A DNA stretch of 64,000 bases, taken from Stenotrophomonas sp. ZAC14D1_NAIMI4_1 (lineage in GTDB: Bacteria; Pseudomonadota; Gammaproteobacteria; Xanthomonadales; Xanthomonadaceae). Location of the stretch: positions 1,576,407 through 1,640,406 of the forward strand of contig NZ_CP026001.1 of NCBI RefSeq assembly GCF_003086775.1, read 5' to 3'. Below, in pieces: positions 8,394-20,402 of this stretch. The position numbers and the translations under genes are program-made. The notes under the pieces were generated by a model, which was not told where the DNA came from, searched no databases, and was given only the letters and a program-made list of their open reading frames with translations. Position 1 is the first letter of the stretch. Every line of letters starts with the position of its first letter.

Positions 8394-11300
8394 TGGGCGG
8401 GCAGGGGGCTGGCAGGCGCCTGGCGGGGCGCCACCCGGAACATCACATCGGTCGCCTGCTGCGGCTCGGTGTGCTGTGGCTGTTGCTGTGGCTGGCCTCG
8501 CCGCTGGCGGCGCAGACCGCCGCACCGCCGCTGCGCGATTACGCCATCGACGTGTGGACGTCGCGCAACGGCCTGCCGCACAACTCGCTGCGTGACATCG
8601 CCCAGACCCCCGAAGGCCACCTGTGGTTTGCCACCTGGGAAGGCCTGGTGCGCTACAACGGCCTGGATTTCACCGTGTTCGACCGCAGCACGCGGCCCGG
8701 GCTGCGCGACAATGGCATCGGTGCCCTGCTGGTGGACCGCCAGGGCGGGCTGTGGATCACGGATTCGCGTGGCAACGTGACCTACCGCAGCAGCGCTGGC
8801 CAGTGGCGGGTCTGGGAGCACGAGGCCAACACCCCGGAAGTGCTGATCCAGTCGATGCAGATGGACAGCCAGGGGCGCCTGTGGCTGCTGTACGAAGGCA
8901 AGGGCATCGCGTACCTGACGCCCGAAACCGGCATCGTCTACCAGCCGCCGCCGCCGGACCTGCCGCTGGCGATGAGCTTCACCAAGCTGGTGGTCGATGC
9001 CCAGGACCGGGTCTGGATCGGCACCCTCGATGGCCTGGTCCTGCGCGACAACGATGGCGAACTCAAGCGTGCACCGGCCGGATGGGGCGTGGGCAAGGGC
9101 CTGACCTGGCCCTATCGCGCACCCGATGGCGCGTTGTGGATCGTGGCCGGCGAGCGCCTGTACCGGGTCGAGGATGACCGCCTGGTGCTGGTCCACAGCC
9201 TGCCGGGCCAGCTGCACATGACCGCGATGCTGCAGGACCGCCACGGCGATATCTGGCTGGGTACCGAGAACCAGGGCCTGCTGCGTATATCCAGCCACGG
9301 CCTGGAACGCCTGCCGGCCGGCCTGAACCTGCCCGGCGGGCGCGTGGTGAGCCTGCGCGAGGATGCCGAAGGCAGCATCTGGGTCGGCGCCAACGGCGGC
9401 CTGTACCGCCTGCGCGAAACGCTGTTCAGCAGCTACACCGAACGCGATGGGCTGAGCGGTGACTACGTGCGCACCGTGTTCGAGGACCGCGATCGCCGGC
9501 TGTGGGTGGGCAGCGCCAGCGGCCTGGACCAGCAGACCGCCGACGGCCGCTTCCGGCCGATGGTCTTGCACAACCGTGGCGGCAAGGCGGCGTCGGTGCT
9601 CAGCCTGGCCCAGGACCCCGGCGGCGACCTCTGGGTGGGCACCTTCGGCGACGGCGTCTACCGCCTGCGCGCCGATGGCAGCCTGCGCCACAACTACGAT
9701 GCGGCCGATGGCATGCCGGGTGGCAACATCCGTGCGATCAGCGTCGATCCGTCCGGTGTGGTCTGGGCCGGCACCCAGAAGGGCGTGGTGCGCATCGATG
9801 GCGACCGCGTGCGGGTGGCGAACACGCCGGGCATGCCCAACGGCCTGATCACCGCGCTGGAACACGACCACCAGGGCAACCTGTGGATCGGCACCATCGA
9901 GGGCATCCGCGTGCTGCGCGGCGACCATGTGCAGTCCATCGATCTGGCACCGATGGGCGGCGGCCGCAGTGTGTTCGGCTTCCACCAGATCGGCGAAGCG
10001 ATGTGGATCAGCAGCGACCGCGGGCTGTACCGCTGGTACAGGAACCGCCTGTCGCGGGTCGGCCTGGAGCAGGGCATGCCGGTCGATGCGGTGTTCCAGC
10101 TGGTGCCCGACCGGCTGGGCAATGTGTGGATCAGCAGCAACCGGGGCGTGCTGCGCACCGACATGGCGACCTTGAACGCGGTGGCTGACGGCCGCGCGCC
10201 GCGGGTGACGGTGGAGCGCTACAACGAGATCGACGGGATGGCCAACGCACAGGCCAACGGCAGCTCGGCGCCCTCGGCGATCCTGCGCCAGGACGGCACC
10301 TTCTGGGTGGTGACTGCCGGTGGCCTGAGCACGGTGGACCCGCAGCGCCTGCAGCGCTTCCGCGAGCGCCCGGCACCGCCGGCGGCGATCGAGAACGTGC
10401 AGGTCGATGGCGCGCAGGTGCACTGGGAAGGCCCCGAGCGCAACCTGATTCCCGGCGGGCGCCGGCTGGCAGTGAGCTTCGTCGGCCTCAGCTACCTGAT
10501 GTCCGACCGCATCCGCTACCGCACGCGCCTGGACGGGCTGGATACCAGCTGGGTCGAGCGCGGCCCGCAGCGCAGCGTCGAGTTCGTCGGCCTGCCACCG
10601 GGCGACTACACCCTGCACGTGGCGGCCTCGCACCCCGGCGGTGCCTGGGGCCAGCAGGAGGCGGTGTGGAGTTTCACCGTCGAACCGTTCTGGTGGCAGC
10701 GGCACAGCGTGCAGGCGATGATCGGGCTGCTGCTGCTGGGCGCGCTGGTGGCGCTGTACCGGTTCCTGCTGCAGCAGTACAAGGCCAACAACCTGCGCCT
10801 GGCGCGCCGCGTGGATGAGGCGACCTTCGACCTGCAGGCGCAGACCGTGCACCTGCAGGCACTGAACCAGGAGAAGACCGAGCTGGCCGAGCGCCTGGCA
10901 CGGCAGGCCGAAGCGTTCGAACGGCAGGCCCGCGAGGATGCGCTGACCGGCCTGGCCAACCGCCGTGGCTTCGACGAGACGCTGGCGCGTGACTTCGCCC
11001 GCTCGCAGCGCAGCGGCCACCCGCTGAGCCTGGTGGTGCTGGATATCGACCACTTCAAGGACGTCAACGACACCTACAGCCACAGCATCGGCGACCTGGT
11101 GCTGAAGGAAGTGGCGGAAGTGATCGCCGCGGCGTGTCGCGATTCGGACCTGCCGGCGCGTACCGGCGGCGAAGAGTTCGCGCTGCTGCTCAACGATACG
11201 CGGCTGGAAGAAGCAGCCCAGGTCTGCGCGCGCCTGCGCGGCCTGTTCCATGACCATCCGGACTGGGCCGGGGTGAAGGGCCTGCGGGTGACCTTCAGCG

Positions 11301-11416
11301 CGGGCCTGGTGGAACTGGCGGCCGACGACCGCACCCCGGCGCTGCTGTACCAGCGCGCCGACCGCGCGCTGTACCGCGCCAAGAGCGATGGCCGCGACCG
11401 CACCAGCATCGGTTGA
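8393..11416 (+). CDS. Periplasmic beta-propeller sensor diguanylate cyclase
   Basis: 1007 residues from ATG 8393; an in-frame GTG at 8228 is possible, but its extra 55 residues look non-coding. A Sec signal (LLRLGVLWLLLWLASPLAAQ) precedes two-component-regulator propeller repeats (many DxxGxLWIGT-like blades, for example DRQGGLWI and DHQGNLWIGT) and a Y_Y_Y-like domain. One membrane helix follows (about residues 772-795, IGLLLLGALVALYRFLL), then a coiled coil and a GGDEF domain. The catalytic motif is GGEEF near residue 924, with an RxxD (RDSD) inhibitory site five residues before it. Predicted to make c-di-GMP in response to a periplasmic signal. No EAL domain. Confidence 0.9.
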   Translation: MGGQGAGRRLAGRHPEHHIGRLLRLGVLWLLLWLASPLAAQTAAPPLRDYAIDVWTSRNGLPHNSLRDIAQTPEGHLWFATWEGLVRYNGLDFTVFDRSTRPGLRDNGIGALLVDRQGGLWITDSRGNVTYRSSAGQWRVWEHEANTPEVLIQSMQMDSQGRLWLLYEGKGIAYLTPETGIVYQPPPPDLPLAMSFTKLVVDAQDRVWIGTLDGLVLRDNDGELKRAPAGWGVGKGLTWPYRAPDGALWIVAGERLYRVEDDRLVLVHSLPGQLHMTAMLQDRHGDIWLGTENQGLLRISSHGLERLPAGLNLPGGRVVSLREDAEGSIWVGANGGLYRLRETLFSSYTERDGLSGDYVRTVFEDRDRRLWVGSASGLDQQTADGRFRPMVLHNRGGKAASVLSLAQDPGGDLWVGTFGDGVYRLRADGSLRHNYDAADGMPGGNIRAISVDPSGVVWAGTQKGVVRIDGDRVRVANTPGMPNGLITALEHDHQGNLWIGTIEGIRVLRGDHVQSIDLAPMGGGRSVFGFHQIGEAMWISSDRGLYRWYRNRLSRVGLEQGMPVDAVFQLVPDRLGNVWISSNRGVLRTDMATLNAVADGRAPRVTVERYNEIDGMANAQANGSSAPSAILRQDGTFWVVTAGGLSTVDPQRLQRFRERPAPPAAIENVQVDGAQVHWEGPERNLIPGGRRLAVSFVGLSYLMSDRIRYRTRLDGLDTSWVERGPQRSVEFVGLPPGDYTLHVAASHPGGAWGQQEAVWSFTVEPFWWQRHSVQAMIGLLLLGALVALYRFLLQQYKANNLRLARRVDEATFDLQAQTVHLQALNQEKTELAERLARQAEAFERQAREDALTGLANRRGFDETLARDFARSQRSGHPLSLVVLDIDHFKDVNDTYSHSIGDLVLKEVAEVIAAACRDSDLPARTGGEEFALLLNDTRLEEAAQVCARLRGLFHDHPDWAGVKGLRVTFSAGLVELAADDRTPALLYQRADRALYRAKSDGRDRTSIG

Positions 11417-11421
11417 TGCCT

Positions 11422-12201
<780 letters not shown>

Positions 12202-12261
12202 CTAGCAGAGCGACCCTGAGCGCCCGGCCATGGCTTGCATGGCCGGGGCGCTGAACGGGGA

Positions 12262-12579
12262 TCAGCGGCGCGCCAGCACCACGTCGGCGATGATGCCGGT
12301 GGCCACGGCAACCAGCACGTAACGGCCATCGACCTTGCGCCATTCCTGGCCGCGGGCGGGGGCATGCAGGCCATGGCGGCGGTAATCGCGCACGTACTCG
12401 CCCCGGTGGTCGTGGGCCAGCCTGTGGCCGCGACGGGGCGGATCGCGGCGGTCGTCGTGGCGGTCCTTGTGGCCGTGATGGTCGTCGCGCCCACCGGCGC
12501 CATACGGAGCCGCCATCGCGGGCGAGACGGCGGTGGCCAGCAGGGCCAGGGAAAGGGTGGCAACAATCAGACGCTTCAT
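12262..12579 (-). CDS. RcnB-like small periplasmic protein
   Basis: 105 residues. Sec signal peptide (MKRLIVATLSLALLATAVSPAMA) followed by a His/Asp/Arg-rich segment (DDHHGHKDRHDD) and the RcnB-type ending (GEYVRDYRRHGL, then EWRKVDGRYVLVAVATGIIADVVLA). RcnB in E. coli modulates nickel and cobalt homeostasis in the periplasm; the exact role of this relative is not established. It lies 84 bp downstream of the bufferin-type operon in the same direction, so a shared role in metal handling is plausible but inferred. The start was chosen at the signal peptide rather than the upstream in-frame ATG. Confidence 0.75.
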   Translation of the reverse strand: MKRLIVATLSLALLATAVSPAMAAPYGAGGRDDHHGHKDRHDDRRDPPRRGHRLAHDHRGEYVRDYRRHGLHAPARGQEWRKVDGRYVLVAVATGIIADVVLARR

Positions 12580-12663
12580 GGGGCGACTCCGGGGGAGGGA
12601 CGTGGTCATCAAGGCCACGGATCCAGCATCGGATTTTTTTTATGAATAGGCGATTAAATCGGG

Positions 12664-13176
12664 CTATTCCGCAGTTTCGGTGCGTATCGGCGTGTAACGG
12701 GCCACCCACGCGTCCACGCTCAGGCGCCCGGCGCCGTTGAACAGCAACGGCAGCAGCATCGCCATGAACAACGCCGGCAGCTTGAAATTGCCAAACCCCT
12801 GGTCGCTGATCGCATAGCCCATCGCCAGTTCACCCAGCGAATCCCAATGCATGGGCCAATGCACCGCATACGTGGCCACCACGGTCAGTACCAGCAGGCT
12901 GGCAGCCGCGAAACGCGTGCCCAGGCCGAACAGCAGGCAGGCCGCGCCGACCAGTTCGAACCAGGTCGCCAGCTGCCAGTTCACGCTGGCCGGCAACTGG
13001 TCGAACGGAAACGGGAACGCGCCCTGCAGTTCGGCAAACCAATTCTGGCCCTGCAGCTTTTCGCGACCGGACTCGAAGTATTCCCAGGCCAGCAGCAGGC
13101 GCAGGCCCAGGGGGGCCAGCCACGGGCCGCAGCGATCCAGCTGGCCGCGCACGGCGGCCAGGGGCAGGGTGTTCAT
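12664..13176 (-). CDS. DoxX-family membrane protein of the bufferin operon (BufD-like)
   Basis: 170 residues with four hydrophobic segments, DoxX-type ([20 protein letters not shown], then [22 protein letters not shown]). Last gene of the four-gene cluster; the ATG is preceded by a good GAGGAG ribosome-binding site, 27 bp after bufC. DoxX-like proteins are regularly encoded next to MNIO/DUF692 and DUF2063 genes; their role there is not settled and may involve redox chemistry or peptide export. The 3' end faces the RcnB-like gene across an AT-rich gap with no obvious terminator. Confidence 0.82.
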   Translation of the reverse strand: MNTLPLAAVRGQLDRCGPWLAPLGLRLLLAWEYFESGREKLQGQNWFAELQGAFPFPFDQLPASVNWQLATWFELVGAACLLFGLGTRFAAASLLVLTVVATYAVHWPMHWDSLGELAMGYAISDQGFGNFKLPALFMAMLLPLLFNGAGRLSVDAWVARYTPIRTETAE

Positions 13177-13203
13177 CAGGGGGGAACTCCTCGTTGGGGG
13201 GTA

Positions 13204-15170
<1,967 letters not shown>

Positions 15171-15306
15171 CGGTCGTACTCCTTGGGTGGTGGGCGGGCG
15201 CCCGGGGTGAAACGATGGTGCAGCGATCCTACTCAAGGAATCCTCGCCGAGACCTCAAATTTTCGTGAGGATTGCCGCAGGCGGGAAGGGGGGGGCCGCG
15301 CACGGC

Positions 15307-15380
15307 ATCCACGCATGGCGTGGATCTACTGCTGGCGTGAGGATTGCCGCATATCCAGTAGATCCACGCCATGCGTGGAT
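15307..15380. repeat. Pair of SMAG palindromes in opposite orientation
   Basis: A minus-oriented element (15307-15329, ending CTAC) and a plus-oriented element (15358-15380, beginning GTAG) share the stem ATCCACGC/GCGTGGAT and are separated by 28 bases. They form a head-to-head dimer in the 294-bp space between bufA and phoU. The rest of that space holds the bufA ribosome-binding site and the phoU terminator; I could not identify a convincing bufA promoter. Confidence 0.85.
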
Positions 15381-15401
15381 GAATGCCCGGATCGCGCGTA
15401 C

Positions 15402-15432
15402 AAAAAAGGCCCCTGTCATGCCGACAGGGGCC
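15402..15432 (-). terminator. Rho-independent terminator of the pst-phoU operon
   Basis: Read on the minus strand: GGCCCCTGTC pairs with GACAGGGGCC across a 5-base loop, followed by six T residues. It lies about 33 bp after the phoU stop. Confidence 0.9.
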
Positions 15433-15464
15433 TCCGGACGCGCTTGCGCTGTTGCAGCGCAGTA

Positions 15465-16172
15465 TCAGACGTGGTCGGTGCTGGACGTCTCGTCGCGCTT
15501 CTCGCGCGGCGGCAGCGGCTGCTCGCCGTGCACCAGGAACCACACGTTCTCGGCGATGTTGGTGGCGTGGTCGCCCACGCGCTCCAGGTTCTTGGCCATG
15601 AACAGCAGGTGGGTGCACGGGGTGATGTTGCGCGGGTCTTCCATCATGTAGGTCAGCAGCTCGCGGAACAGCGCGGTGTACTGCGCGTCCAGGCGGGCGT
15701 CGTCCTGGCGCAGGGCGATGGCGGCTTCGGCGTCGTTGTCGCGGTAGGCGGCGATGGCGCGGCGCACCTGCTGCGCGGCCAGGCGGCCGAGGGCGCGCAG
15801 GCCCTGGATCTGCGGCAGCGGCGGCACCTTGCCCAGCGCGATGGAGCGCTTGGCGACGTTGGCGGCGTAGTCACCGATGCGTTCGATGTCGGCCGGAATG
15901 CGCAGGCCGGCCAGGATCTCGCGCAGGTCGCGGGCCATCGGGCCACGCAGGGCCAGGCGCATCACGTCGTGGCTGATCTGCTGCTCCAGCTGGTCGATGG
16001 CTTCATCGTTGGCGATGATGCGGTGGGCGGCGTTCTCGTCGCGCTTCTCGATGACGTCCATCGACGCCTCCAGCTGGGCGACAGCCATCTCGCCCATGCG
16101 CACGATTTCGGCCACCAGGCGCTGCTGCTCTTCGTCGTAGCTCTTGACGATGTGGTCGTTGGGAAGATTCAT
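15465..16172 (-). CDS. phoU: Phosphate-specific transport accessory protein PhoU
   Basis: 235 residues made of two three-helix PhoU repeats. Metal-binding motifs are seen in both halves: ADIERIGDYAANVAKRS and ERVGDHATNIAEN. PhoU holds the PhoR/PhoB system off when phosphate is plentiful and modulates PstSCAB. Last gene of the pst operon, 65 bp after pstB; that gap contains a SMAG palindrome. ATG 16172 has a purine-poor upstream but is the only start giving the conserved N-terminus (MNLPNDHIVKSYDEE). Confidence 0.95.
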   Translation of the reverse strand: MNLPNDHIVKSYDEEQQRLVAEIVRMGEMAVAQLEASMDVIEKRDENAAHRIIANDEAIDQLEQQISHDVMRLALRGPMARDLREILAGLRIPADIERIGDYAANVAKRSIALGKVPPLPQIQGLRALGRLAAQQVRRAIAAYRDNDAEAAIALRQDDARLDAQYTALFRELLTYMMEDPRNITPCTHLLFMAKNLERVGDHATNIAENVWFLVHGEQPLPPREKRDETSSTDHV

Positions 16173-16186
16173 GGTCTGCAATCCGG

Positions 16187-16210
16187 GTAGAGCCAGGCCA
16201 CGCCTGGCTG
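16187..16210 (+). repeat. SMAG palindrome between pstB and phoU
   Basis: GTAG head with an AGCCAGG/CCTGGCT stem in the 65-bp gap inside the pst operon. In the pst mRNA it would fold as a hairpin separating pstB from phoU and may stabilise or uncouple the upstream message (inference). Confidence 0.8.
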
Positions 16211-16237
16211 GGACATGTGGCGAGGGGACGACACCGA

Positions 16238-17095
16238 TCAGCCGAAGCGACCGGTGATGTAGTCCTCGGTCTGCCGCTGCGAGGGCTGCGAGAAGATCAC
16301 TTCGGTACGGTCGTGCTCGATCAGGTCGCCCAGGTACATGAAGGCGGTGTAGTCGGACACGCGCGCAGCCTGCTGCATGTTGTGGGTGACGATGACGATG
16401 GTGTACTCGTGCTTGAGCTCTTCCACCAGCTGCTCGATGCGGCTGGTCGAGATCGGGTCCAGCGCCGAGGTCGGCTCGTCCAGCAGCAGCACCGACGGGC
16501 GCAGGGCCACGGCACGGGCGATGCAGAGACGCTGCTGCTGGCCACCGGACAGGCCCAGTGCGCTCTGGCCCAGCTTGTCCTTCACTTCGTCCCACAGCGC
16601 GCCCTGGCGCAGGGCCTGCTCGACGCGGTCGGCCATGTCGGCCTTGCTCAGCTTCTCGTGGTGGCGGATGCCGTAAGCCACGTTCTCGAAGATGGTCATC
16701 GGGAACGGAACCGGCTTCTGGAACACCATGCCCACCTTGCTGCGCAGGCGGTTCATCGGGTACTTGGGCGAAAGGATGTTCTCGCCGTCCAGCAGCACCT
16801 CGCCACGCGCTTCCAGCTTCGGGTACAGCGCGTAGATGCGGTTGAAGATGCGCAGCAGGGTCGACTTGCCGCAACCGGAAGGACCGATCAGCGCGGTCAC
16901 GCGCTTTTCCGGAATCTCCAGGTTGATGCCCTTCAGGGCGTGGAACTTGTCGTAGTAGAAGTCCAGACCACGCGCGGCCAGCTTGACCGGCGACGGCGCG
17001 TGCAGGTTCTCGTGCGAGGCCGGCACCGCGATGCGCTGCATGGGCACGGCGTTGGAGAGGTCGTTCATGGCGTTATCCACGGAAAGGTCAGTCAT
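16238..17095 (-). CDS. pstB: Phosphate ABC transporter ATPase PstB
   Basis: 285 residues. Walker [10 protein letters not shown] (about 71-79), Q-loop [12 protein letters not shown], signature [14 protein letters not shown], Walker [14 protein letters not shown] and switch His in [13 protein letters not shown], all diagnostic of PstB. It powers phosphate import through PstC/PstA. The start ATG 17095 overlaps the pstA end by 8 bp; a later ATG (17069) would remove only a non-conserved leader. Cytoplasmic face of the inner membrane. Confidence 0.97.
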   Translation of the reverse strand: MTDLSVDNAMNDLSNAVPMQRIAVPASHENLHAPSPVKLAARGLDFYYDKFHALKGINLEIPEKRVTALIGPSGCGKSTLLRIFNRIYALYPKLEARGEVLLDGENILSPKYPMNRLRSKVGMVFQKPVPFPMTIFENVAYGIRHHEKLSKADMADRVEQALRQGALWDEVKDKLGQSALGLSGGQQQRLCIARAVALRPSVLLLDEPTSALDPISTSRIEQLVEELKHEYTIVIVTHNMQQAARVSDYTAFMYLGDLIEHDRTEVIFSQPSQRQTEDYITGRFG

Positions 17096-17951
17096 GGGAG
17101 ATACGGTTGCGCAGCAGGATGCCACGAGCGGCAAGGCTGACCAGCAACACGAAGACAGTCAGCACCAGGGCACCGGCCCAGGCCAGCACCTGCCAGGATT
17201 CATACGGGCTGCCGGCGAACTGGTTCATCACCACCGGCACCGAGGCCATCGGCTGGAAGATGTTGTTGTTCCAGTACTGGTTGCCGAAGGCGGTGAACAG
17301 CAGCGGGGCGGTTTCACCGGAAATGCGGGCCAGCGCCAGCAGGATGCCGGTGATGATGCCGGCCGACGCACTGCGGTACAGCACCTGCACGATCACCTTC
17401 CACTGCGGGATGCCGAGCGACAGGGCGGCTTCGCGCATCTGCGAAGGCACCAGGCGCAGCATCTCGTCGGTGGTGCGCACCACCACCGGCAGCACGATGA
17501 AGGCCAGCGACAGCGCACCTGCGAAGGCGGAGAAGTTGCCGCCGGTCTGCATCACGTACAGGGTGTAGACGAACAGGCCCAGCACGATGGACGGCGCCGA
17601 CAGCAGGATGTCGTTGACGAAGCGGACCACGGTGCCGGCCTTGCGGGCATTGCCGTACTCGGCCAGCCAGGTACCGGCCAGCACGCCCAGCGGGGTGCCG
17701 ATGCCGATCGCCAGCGCACACATCACCGCGCTGCCGAAGAAGGCATTGGCCAGGCCGCCTTCCTGCATCGGCGGCGGCGTCATCTTGGTGAACAGATCCA
17801 GGTTGATGCCGGCCAGGCCCTTGGCGGCCAGGGTGAACAGGATCCAGCCCAGGAAGAACAGGCCGAACAGGGCGGTGGCGCAGGACAGCGCGATGGCAAT
17901 GACGTTGCCGATGCGGCGGCGCAGGTACAGGGAGTCAGCGGTGGTGGACAT
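17088..17951 (-). CDS. pstA: Phosphate ABC transporter permease PstA
   Basis: 287 residues with six predicted membrane helices and the BPD permease EAA loop ([29 protein letters not shown]). The N-terminal [13 protein letters not shown] and [14 protein letters not shown] segments are typical of PstA. Forms the channel with PstC. The start overlaps the pstC stop by 1 bp. Confidence 0.97.
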   Translation of the reverse strand: MSTTADSLYLRRRIGNVIAIALSCATALFGLFFLGWILFTLAAKGLAGINLDLFTKMTPPPMQEGGLANAFFGSAVMCALAIGIGTPLGVLAGTWLAEYGNARKAGTVVRFVNDILLSAPSIVLGLFVYTLYVMQTGGNFSAFAGALSLAFIVLPVVVRTTDEMLRLVPSQMREAALSLGIPQWKVIVQVLYRSASAGIITGILLALARISGETAPLLFTAFGNQYWNNNIFQPMASVPVVMNQFAGSPYESWQVLAWAGALVLTVFVLLVSLAARGILLRNRISHD

Positions 17952-18919
17952 CAGTTGCCCTCCTTGCGGGACAGGCGCATCAGCATCAGGCGGGCGATGG
18001 CCAGCACGACGAAGGTGACGATGAACAGGACGAAGCCGAGCAGCAGCAGCGCCGAGCGGTAGGTTTCAGTGGCCTCGCCGAAATCGTTGGCGATCAGCGC
18101 GGCGATGGTGGTGCCCGGTTCCAGCAGCGACGGCGACAGGCGCACGCTGTTGCCGATCACGAAGGCCACGGCCATGGTTTCGCCCAGCGCACGGCCGAGG
18201 CCGAGGAAGACGCCGCCGATGACGGCCGAGCGGGTGTAGGGCAGGACGATGTCCCAGCTCACTTCCCACTTGGTCGAACCCAGCGCGTAGGCCGATTCCT
18301 TCAGGCGGGTCGGCACGGTCAGGAACACTTCGCGCATCACCGAGGAGATGAACGGGATGACCATGATGGCCAGCACGAAACCGGCGGTGAGCATGCCGAT
18401 GCCCAGCGGCGGGCCCTGGAACATCGGCCCGATGATCGGCCATTCGCCCAGGGTTTCGTTGAGGAACGGGGTGACGTACTCGGTCATCACCGGCACCAGC
18501 ACGAACAGGCCCCACATGCCGTAGATGATCGAGGGAATGCCTGCCAGCAGTTCGATGGCGGTACCGACCGGGCCACGCAGCCAGCGCGGCGCGACTTCGG
18601 TGAGGAAGAAGGCGATGCCGAAGCTGACCGGCACGGCGATGACCATCGCGATGAACGCGGTGACCAGGGTGCCGTAGATCGGGGCGAGGGCGCCGAACTT
18701 GTTTTCGACCGGATTCCAGTCGGAGGAGAAGAAGAAGCTCAGGCCCTGCATCTGCAGGGCATGGCGGCCGCCCCACAGCATGGACAGCGCGGCGCAGGCC
18801 AGGGCGATCAGGACGAAGATGACGGTGCCGACCAGCACCCATCGGAACAGTTTGTCGTTGCGGGCATCACGCGCATCGCGCGTGGACGGGGCTGCTACAG
18901 GCTGGGCGATGGCATTCAT
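17951..18919 (-). CDS. pstC: Phosphate ABC transporter permease PstC
   Basis: 322 residues, six membrane helices plus a large first periplasmic loop (SFFFSSDWNPVENKFGALAPIYGTL) typical of PstC. The EAA-type loop (KESAYALGSTKWEVSWDIVLPYTRSAVIGG) contacts PstB. Encoded 79 bp downstream of pstS; the gap contains a strong stem-loop that may lower permease expression relative to the binding protein. Confidence 0.97.
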   Translation of the reverse strand: MNAIAQPVAAPSTRDARDARNDKLFRWVLVGTVIFVLIALACAALSMLWGGRHALQMQGLSFFFSSDWNPVENKFGALAPIYGTLVTAFIAMVIAVPVSFGIAFFLTEVAPRWLRGPVGTAIELLAGIPSIIYGMWGLFVLVPVMTEYVTPFLNETLGEWPIIGPMFQGPPLGIGMLTAGFVLAIMVIPFISSVMREVFLTVPTRLKESAYALGSTKWEVSWDIVLPYTRSAVIGGVFLGLGRALGETMAVAFVIGNSVRLSPSLLEPGTTIAALIANDFGEATETYRSALLLLGFVLFIVTFVVLAIARLMLMRLSRKEGN

Positions 18920-18962
18920 GGGGACGGCAGGGCCAGGAAAGGGGGCGGCACGACGTGGAAGT

Positions 18963-18991
18963 GACGGCGCCCGCGCGGGGCGGGCACCGTC
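18963..18991 (-). terminator. Intercistronic stem-loop between pstS and pstC
   Basis: GACGGCGCCCGCG pairs with CGCGGGCACCGTC-type sequence (near-perfect 12-bp stem) with no following T-run. As in other binding-protein-dependent operons, such a hairpin probably protects the pstS message and reduces readthrough, so that PstS is made in excess (inference). Confidence 0.55.
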
Positions 18992-18998
18992 GGGTCCA

Positions 18999-20093
18999 TC
19001 ACTTCAGCTCGGTGCCCCAGTAGGCCTCGATCTGCTTGGTCAGTTCGGCCGGCAGCGGCACGTAGTGCAGCTCGTTGGCCTGGGTCTGGCCGTTTTCGAA
19101 GGCCCACTTGAAGAAGGCCAGGGTGTCCTGGTTGCGCTTGGCATCCTTCGGCTTCTTCTGCATCAGCATGAAGTTGGTGGCGGTGATCGGCCACGCCTGC
19201 TCGCCCGGGGCGTTGGTGATGACCAGGTTGAAGTCCTTGGCGCTGGCCCAGTCGGCGCTGGCAGCAGCGGCGGCGAAGGTTTCAGCGTTCGGCTGCACCC
19301 AGGTGCCTGCGGCGTTCTGCAGGGCGGTGTACGGCATGGCGTTCTGCAGGGCGTAGGCCAGCTCGACGTAGCCGATGGAGCCCTTGATCTGCTTCACGTA
19401 GGAGGCAACGCCTTCGTTGCCCTTGCCACCGACGCCGTCCGGCCACTGCACCGAGGTGCCTTCGCCGACCTTGGTCTTCCACTCCGGGCTGACCTTGGAC
19501 AGGTAGTTGGAGAAGTTGAAGGTGGTGCCCGAACCGTCCGAACGGTGGACGATGGTGATCTTGCCGTCCGGCAGGGTCACGCCCGGGTTGGCCGCGGCGA
19601 TGGCCGGGTCGTTCCAGGTCTTGACCTTGCCCAGGAAGATGTCGGCGAGCAGGGCGCCGGTCAGGCGCAGCTTGCCGGCTTCCAGGCCTTCGATGTTGAC
19701 GACCGGCACCACGCCGCCGATGGCCGACGGGAACTGGGCCAGGCCGGCCTGGGCCAGCTCGTCGCTGCTCAGCGGCTTGTCCGAGGAACCGAAATCAACG
19801 GTGCCGGCCTTGATCTGGGCGATACCGCCGCCCGAACCGATCGACTGGTAGTTGATCTTGGCGCCGGTGGCGGTGTTGTAGTCGGCCGACCACTTGGACA
19901 CCAGCGGGAAGATGAAGGAAGCGCCGGCGCCGGAGACCTCGGCGGTCACCTTGTCGCCGGCAGCGGCCGGGGCGGCGGCTGCGTCGGCAGCCGGCTGCTG
20001 CGCAGCCTGCTTGTCGCCACCGCAGGCCGACAGGCCCAGGGCGATGGCCAGGGAAAGGGCGGCGAGGCCGGCCGAGTGCAGTTTCATGTTCAC
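18999..20093 (-). CDS. pstS: Phosphate-binding lipoprotein PstS
   Basis: 364 residues. A lipoprotein signal with LSAC places the acylated Cys at 24, followed by an Ala-rich linker (about 25-50). The mature PstS fold shows the phosphate-loop motifs GAGASFIFPLVSKWS, YQSIGSGGGI, DFGSSDKPLS and HRSDGSGTTFNFSNYLS. Membrane-tethered, it delivers phosphate to PstCAB. A second ATG two codons later is an alternative start. It is a close paralogue of the next upstream gene; long DNA stretches are almost identical. Confidence 0.95.
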   Translation of the reverse strand: MNMKLHSAGLAALSLAIALGLSACGGDKQAAQQPAADAAAAPAAAGDKVTAEVSGAGASFIFPLVSKWSADYNTATGAKINYQSIGSGGGIAQIKAGTVDFGSSDKPLSSDELAQAGLAQFPSAIGGVVPVVNIEGLEAGKLRLTGALLADIFLGKVKTWNDPAIAAANPGVTLPDGKITIVHRSDGSGTTFNFSNYLSKVSPEWKTKVGEGTSVQWPDGVGGKGNEGVASYVKQIKGSIGYVELAYALQNAMPYTALQNAAGTWVQPNAETFAAAAASADWASAKDFNLVITNAPGEQAWPITATNFMLMQKKPKDAKRNQDTLAFFKWAFENGQTQANELHYVPLPAELTKQIEAYWGTELK

Positions 20094-20160
20094 TCCATAG
20101 CGGGGAAGAGCCGACGTCGTCGGCGGATGCGGCTATGAAATGATGTTTTTGTTACAGCCG

Positions 20161-20177
20161 TATGACGTCCATGACAG
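20161..20177 (-). promoter_or_regulatory. Degenerate Pho box upstream of pstS
   Basis: On the minus strand CTGTCAT is followed after 3 bases by CGTCATA, with CTGTAAC shortly downstream. These resemble the PhoB 7-bp direct repeats, but the spacing is 1 bp short of canonical. It lies about 70 bp upstream of the pstS start. Confidence 0.5.
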
Positions 20178-20282
20178 AGGTGTCGGACATCACGTTCTGA
20201 CAAGGGTTTCACGGGGTCAGCGGCCCCGTGGCGGGGCTGCCCGGCGCCGTCCGGGGCGCTGGAATGCGCGCGGCGGGCCCTT

Positions 20283-20376
20283 GTAGAGCCGAGCCCATGC
20301 TCGGCTGGCGGGCCATAGTCGAGCATGGCTCGACTCTACAAAGGCGAAAAGCAGCCGAGCATGGGCTCGGCTCTAC
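20283..20376. repeat. Three clustered SMAG palindromes
   Basis: One plus-oriented element (20283-20306, AGCCGAG/CTCGGCT stem) and two minus-oriented elements (20316-20339 with a TCGAGC/GCTCGA stem; 20353-20376 with a GCCGAG/CTCGGC stem). The first and third are the same subtype and the second is variant, giving a mixed cluster. Confidence 0.85.
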
Positions 20377-20402
20377 AAGGGCAGGGGCCGGGCCAGGCCC
20401 CC

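Noticed and set aside
8279..11257. Very long open frame (about 990 codons) on the minus strand opposite the diguanylate cyclase
   Set aside because: Its product is His/Gln/Ala/Arg-rich without domains. It arises from high GC in the third codon position of the real plus-strand gene, which has complete catalytic motifs.
20283..20376. tRNA-like folding of clustered stems
   Set aside because: The stems are SMAG palindromes with GTAG heads; there are no anticodon or T-loop features.
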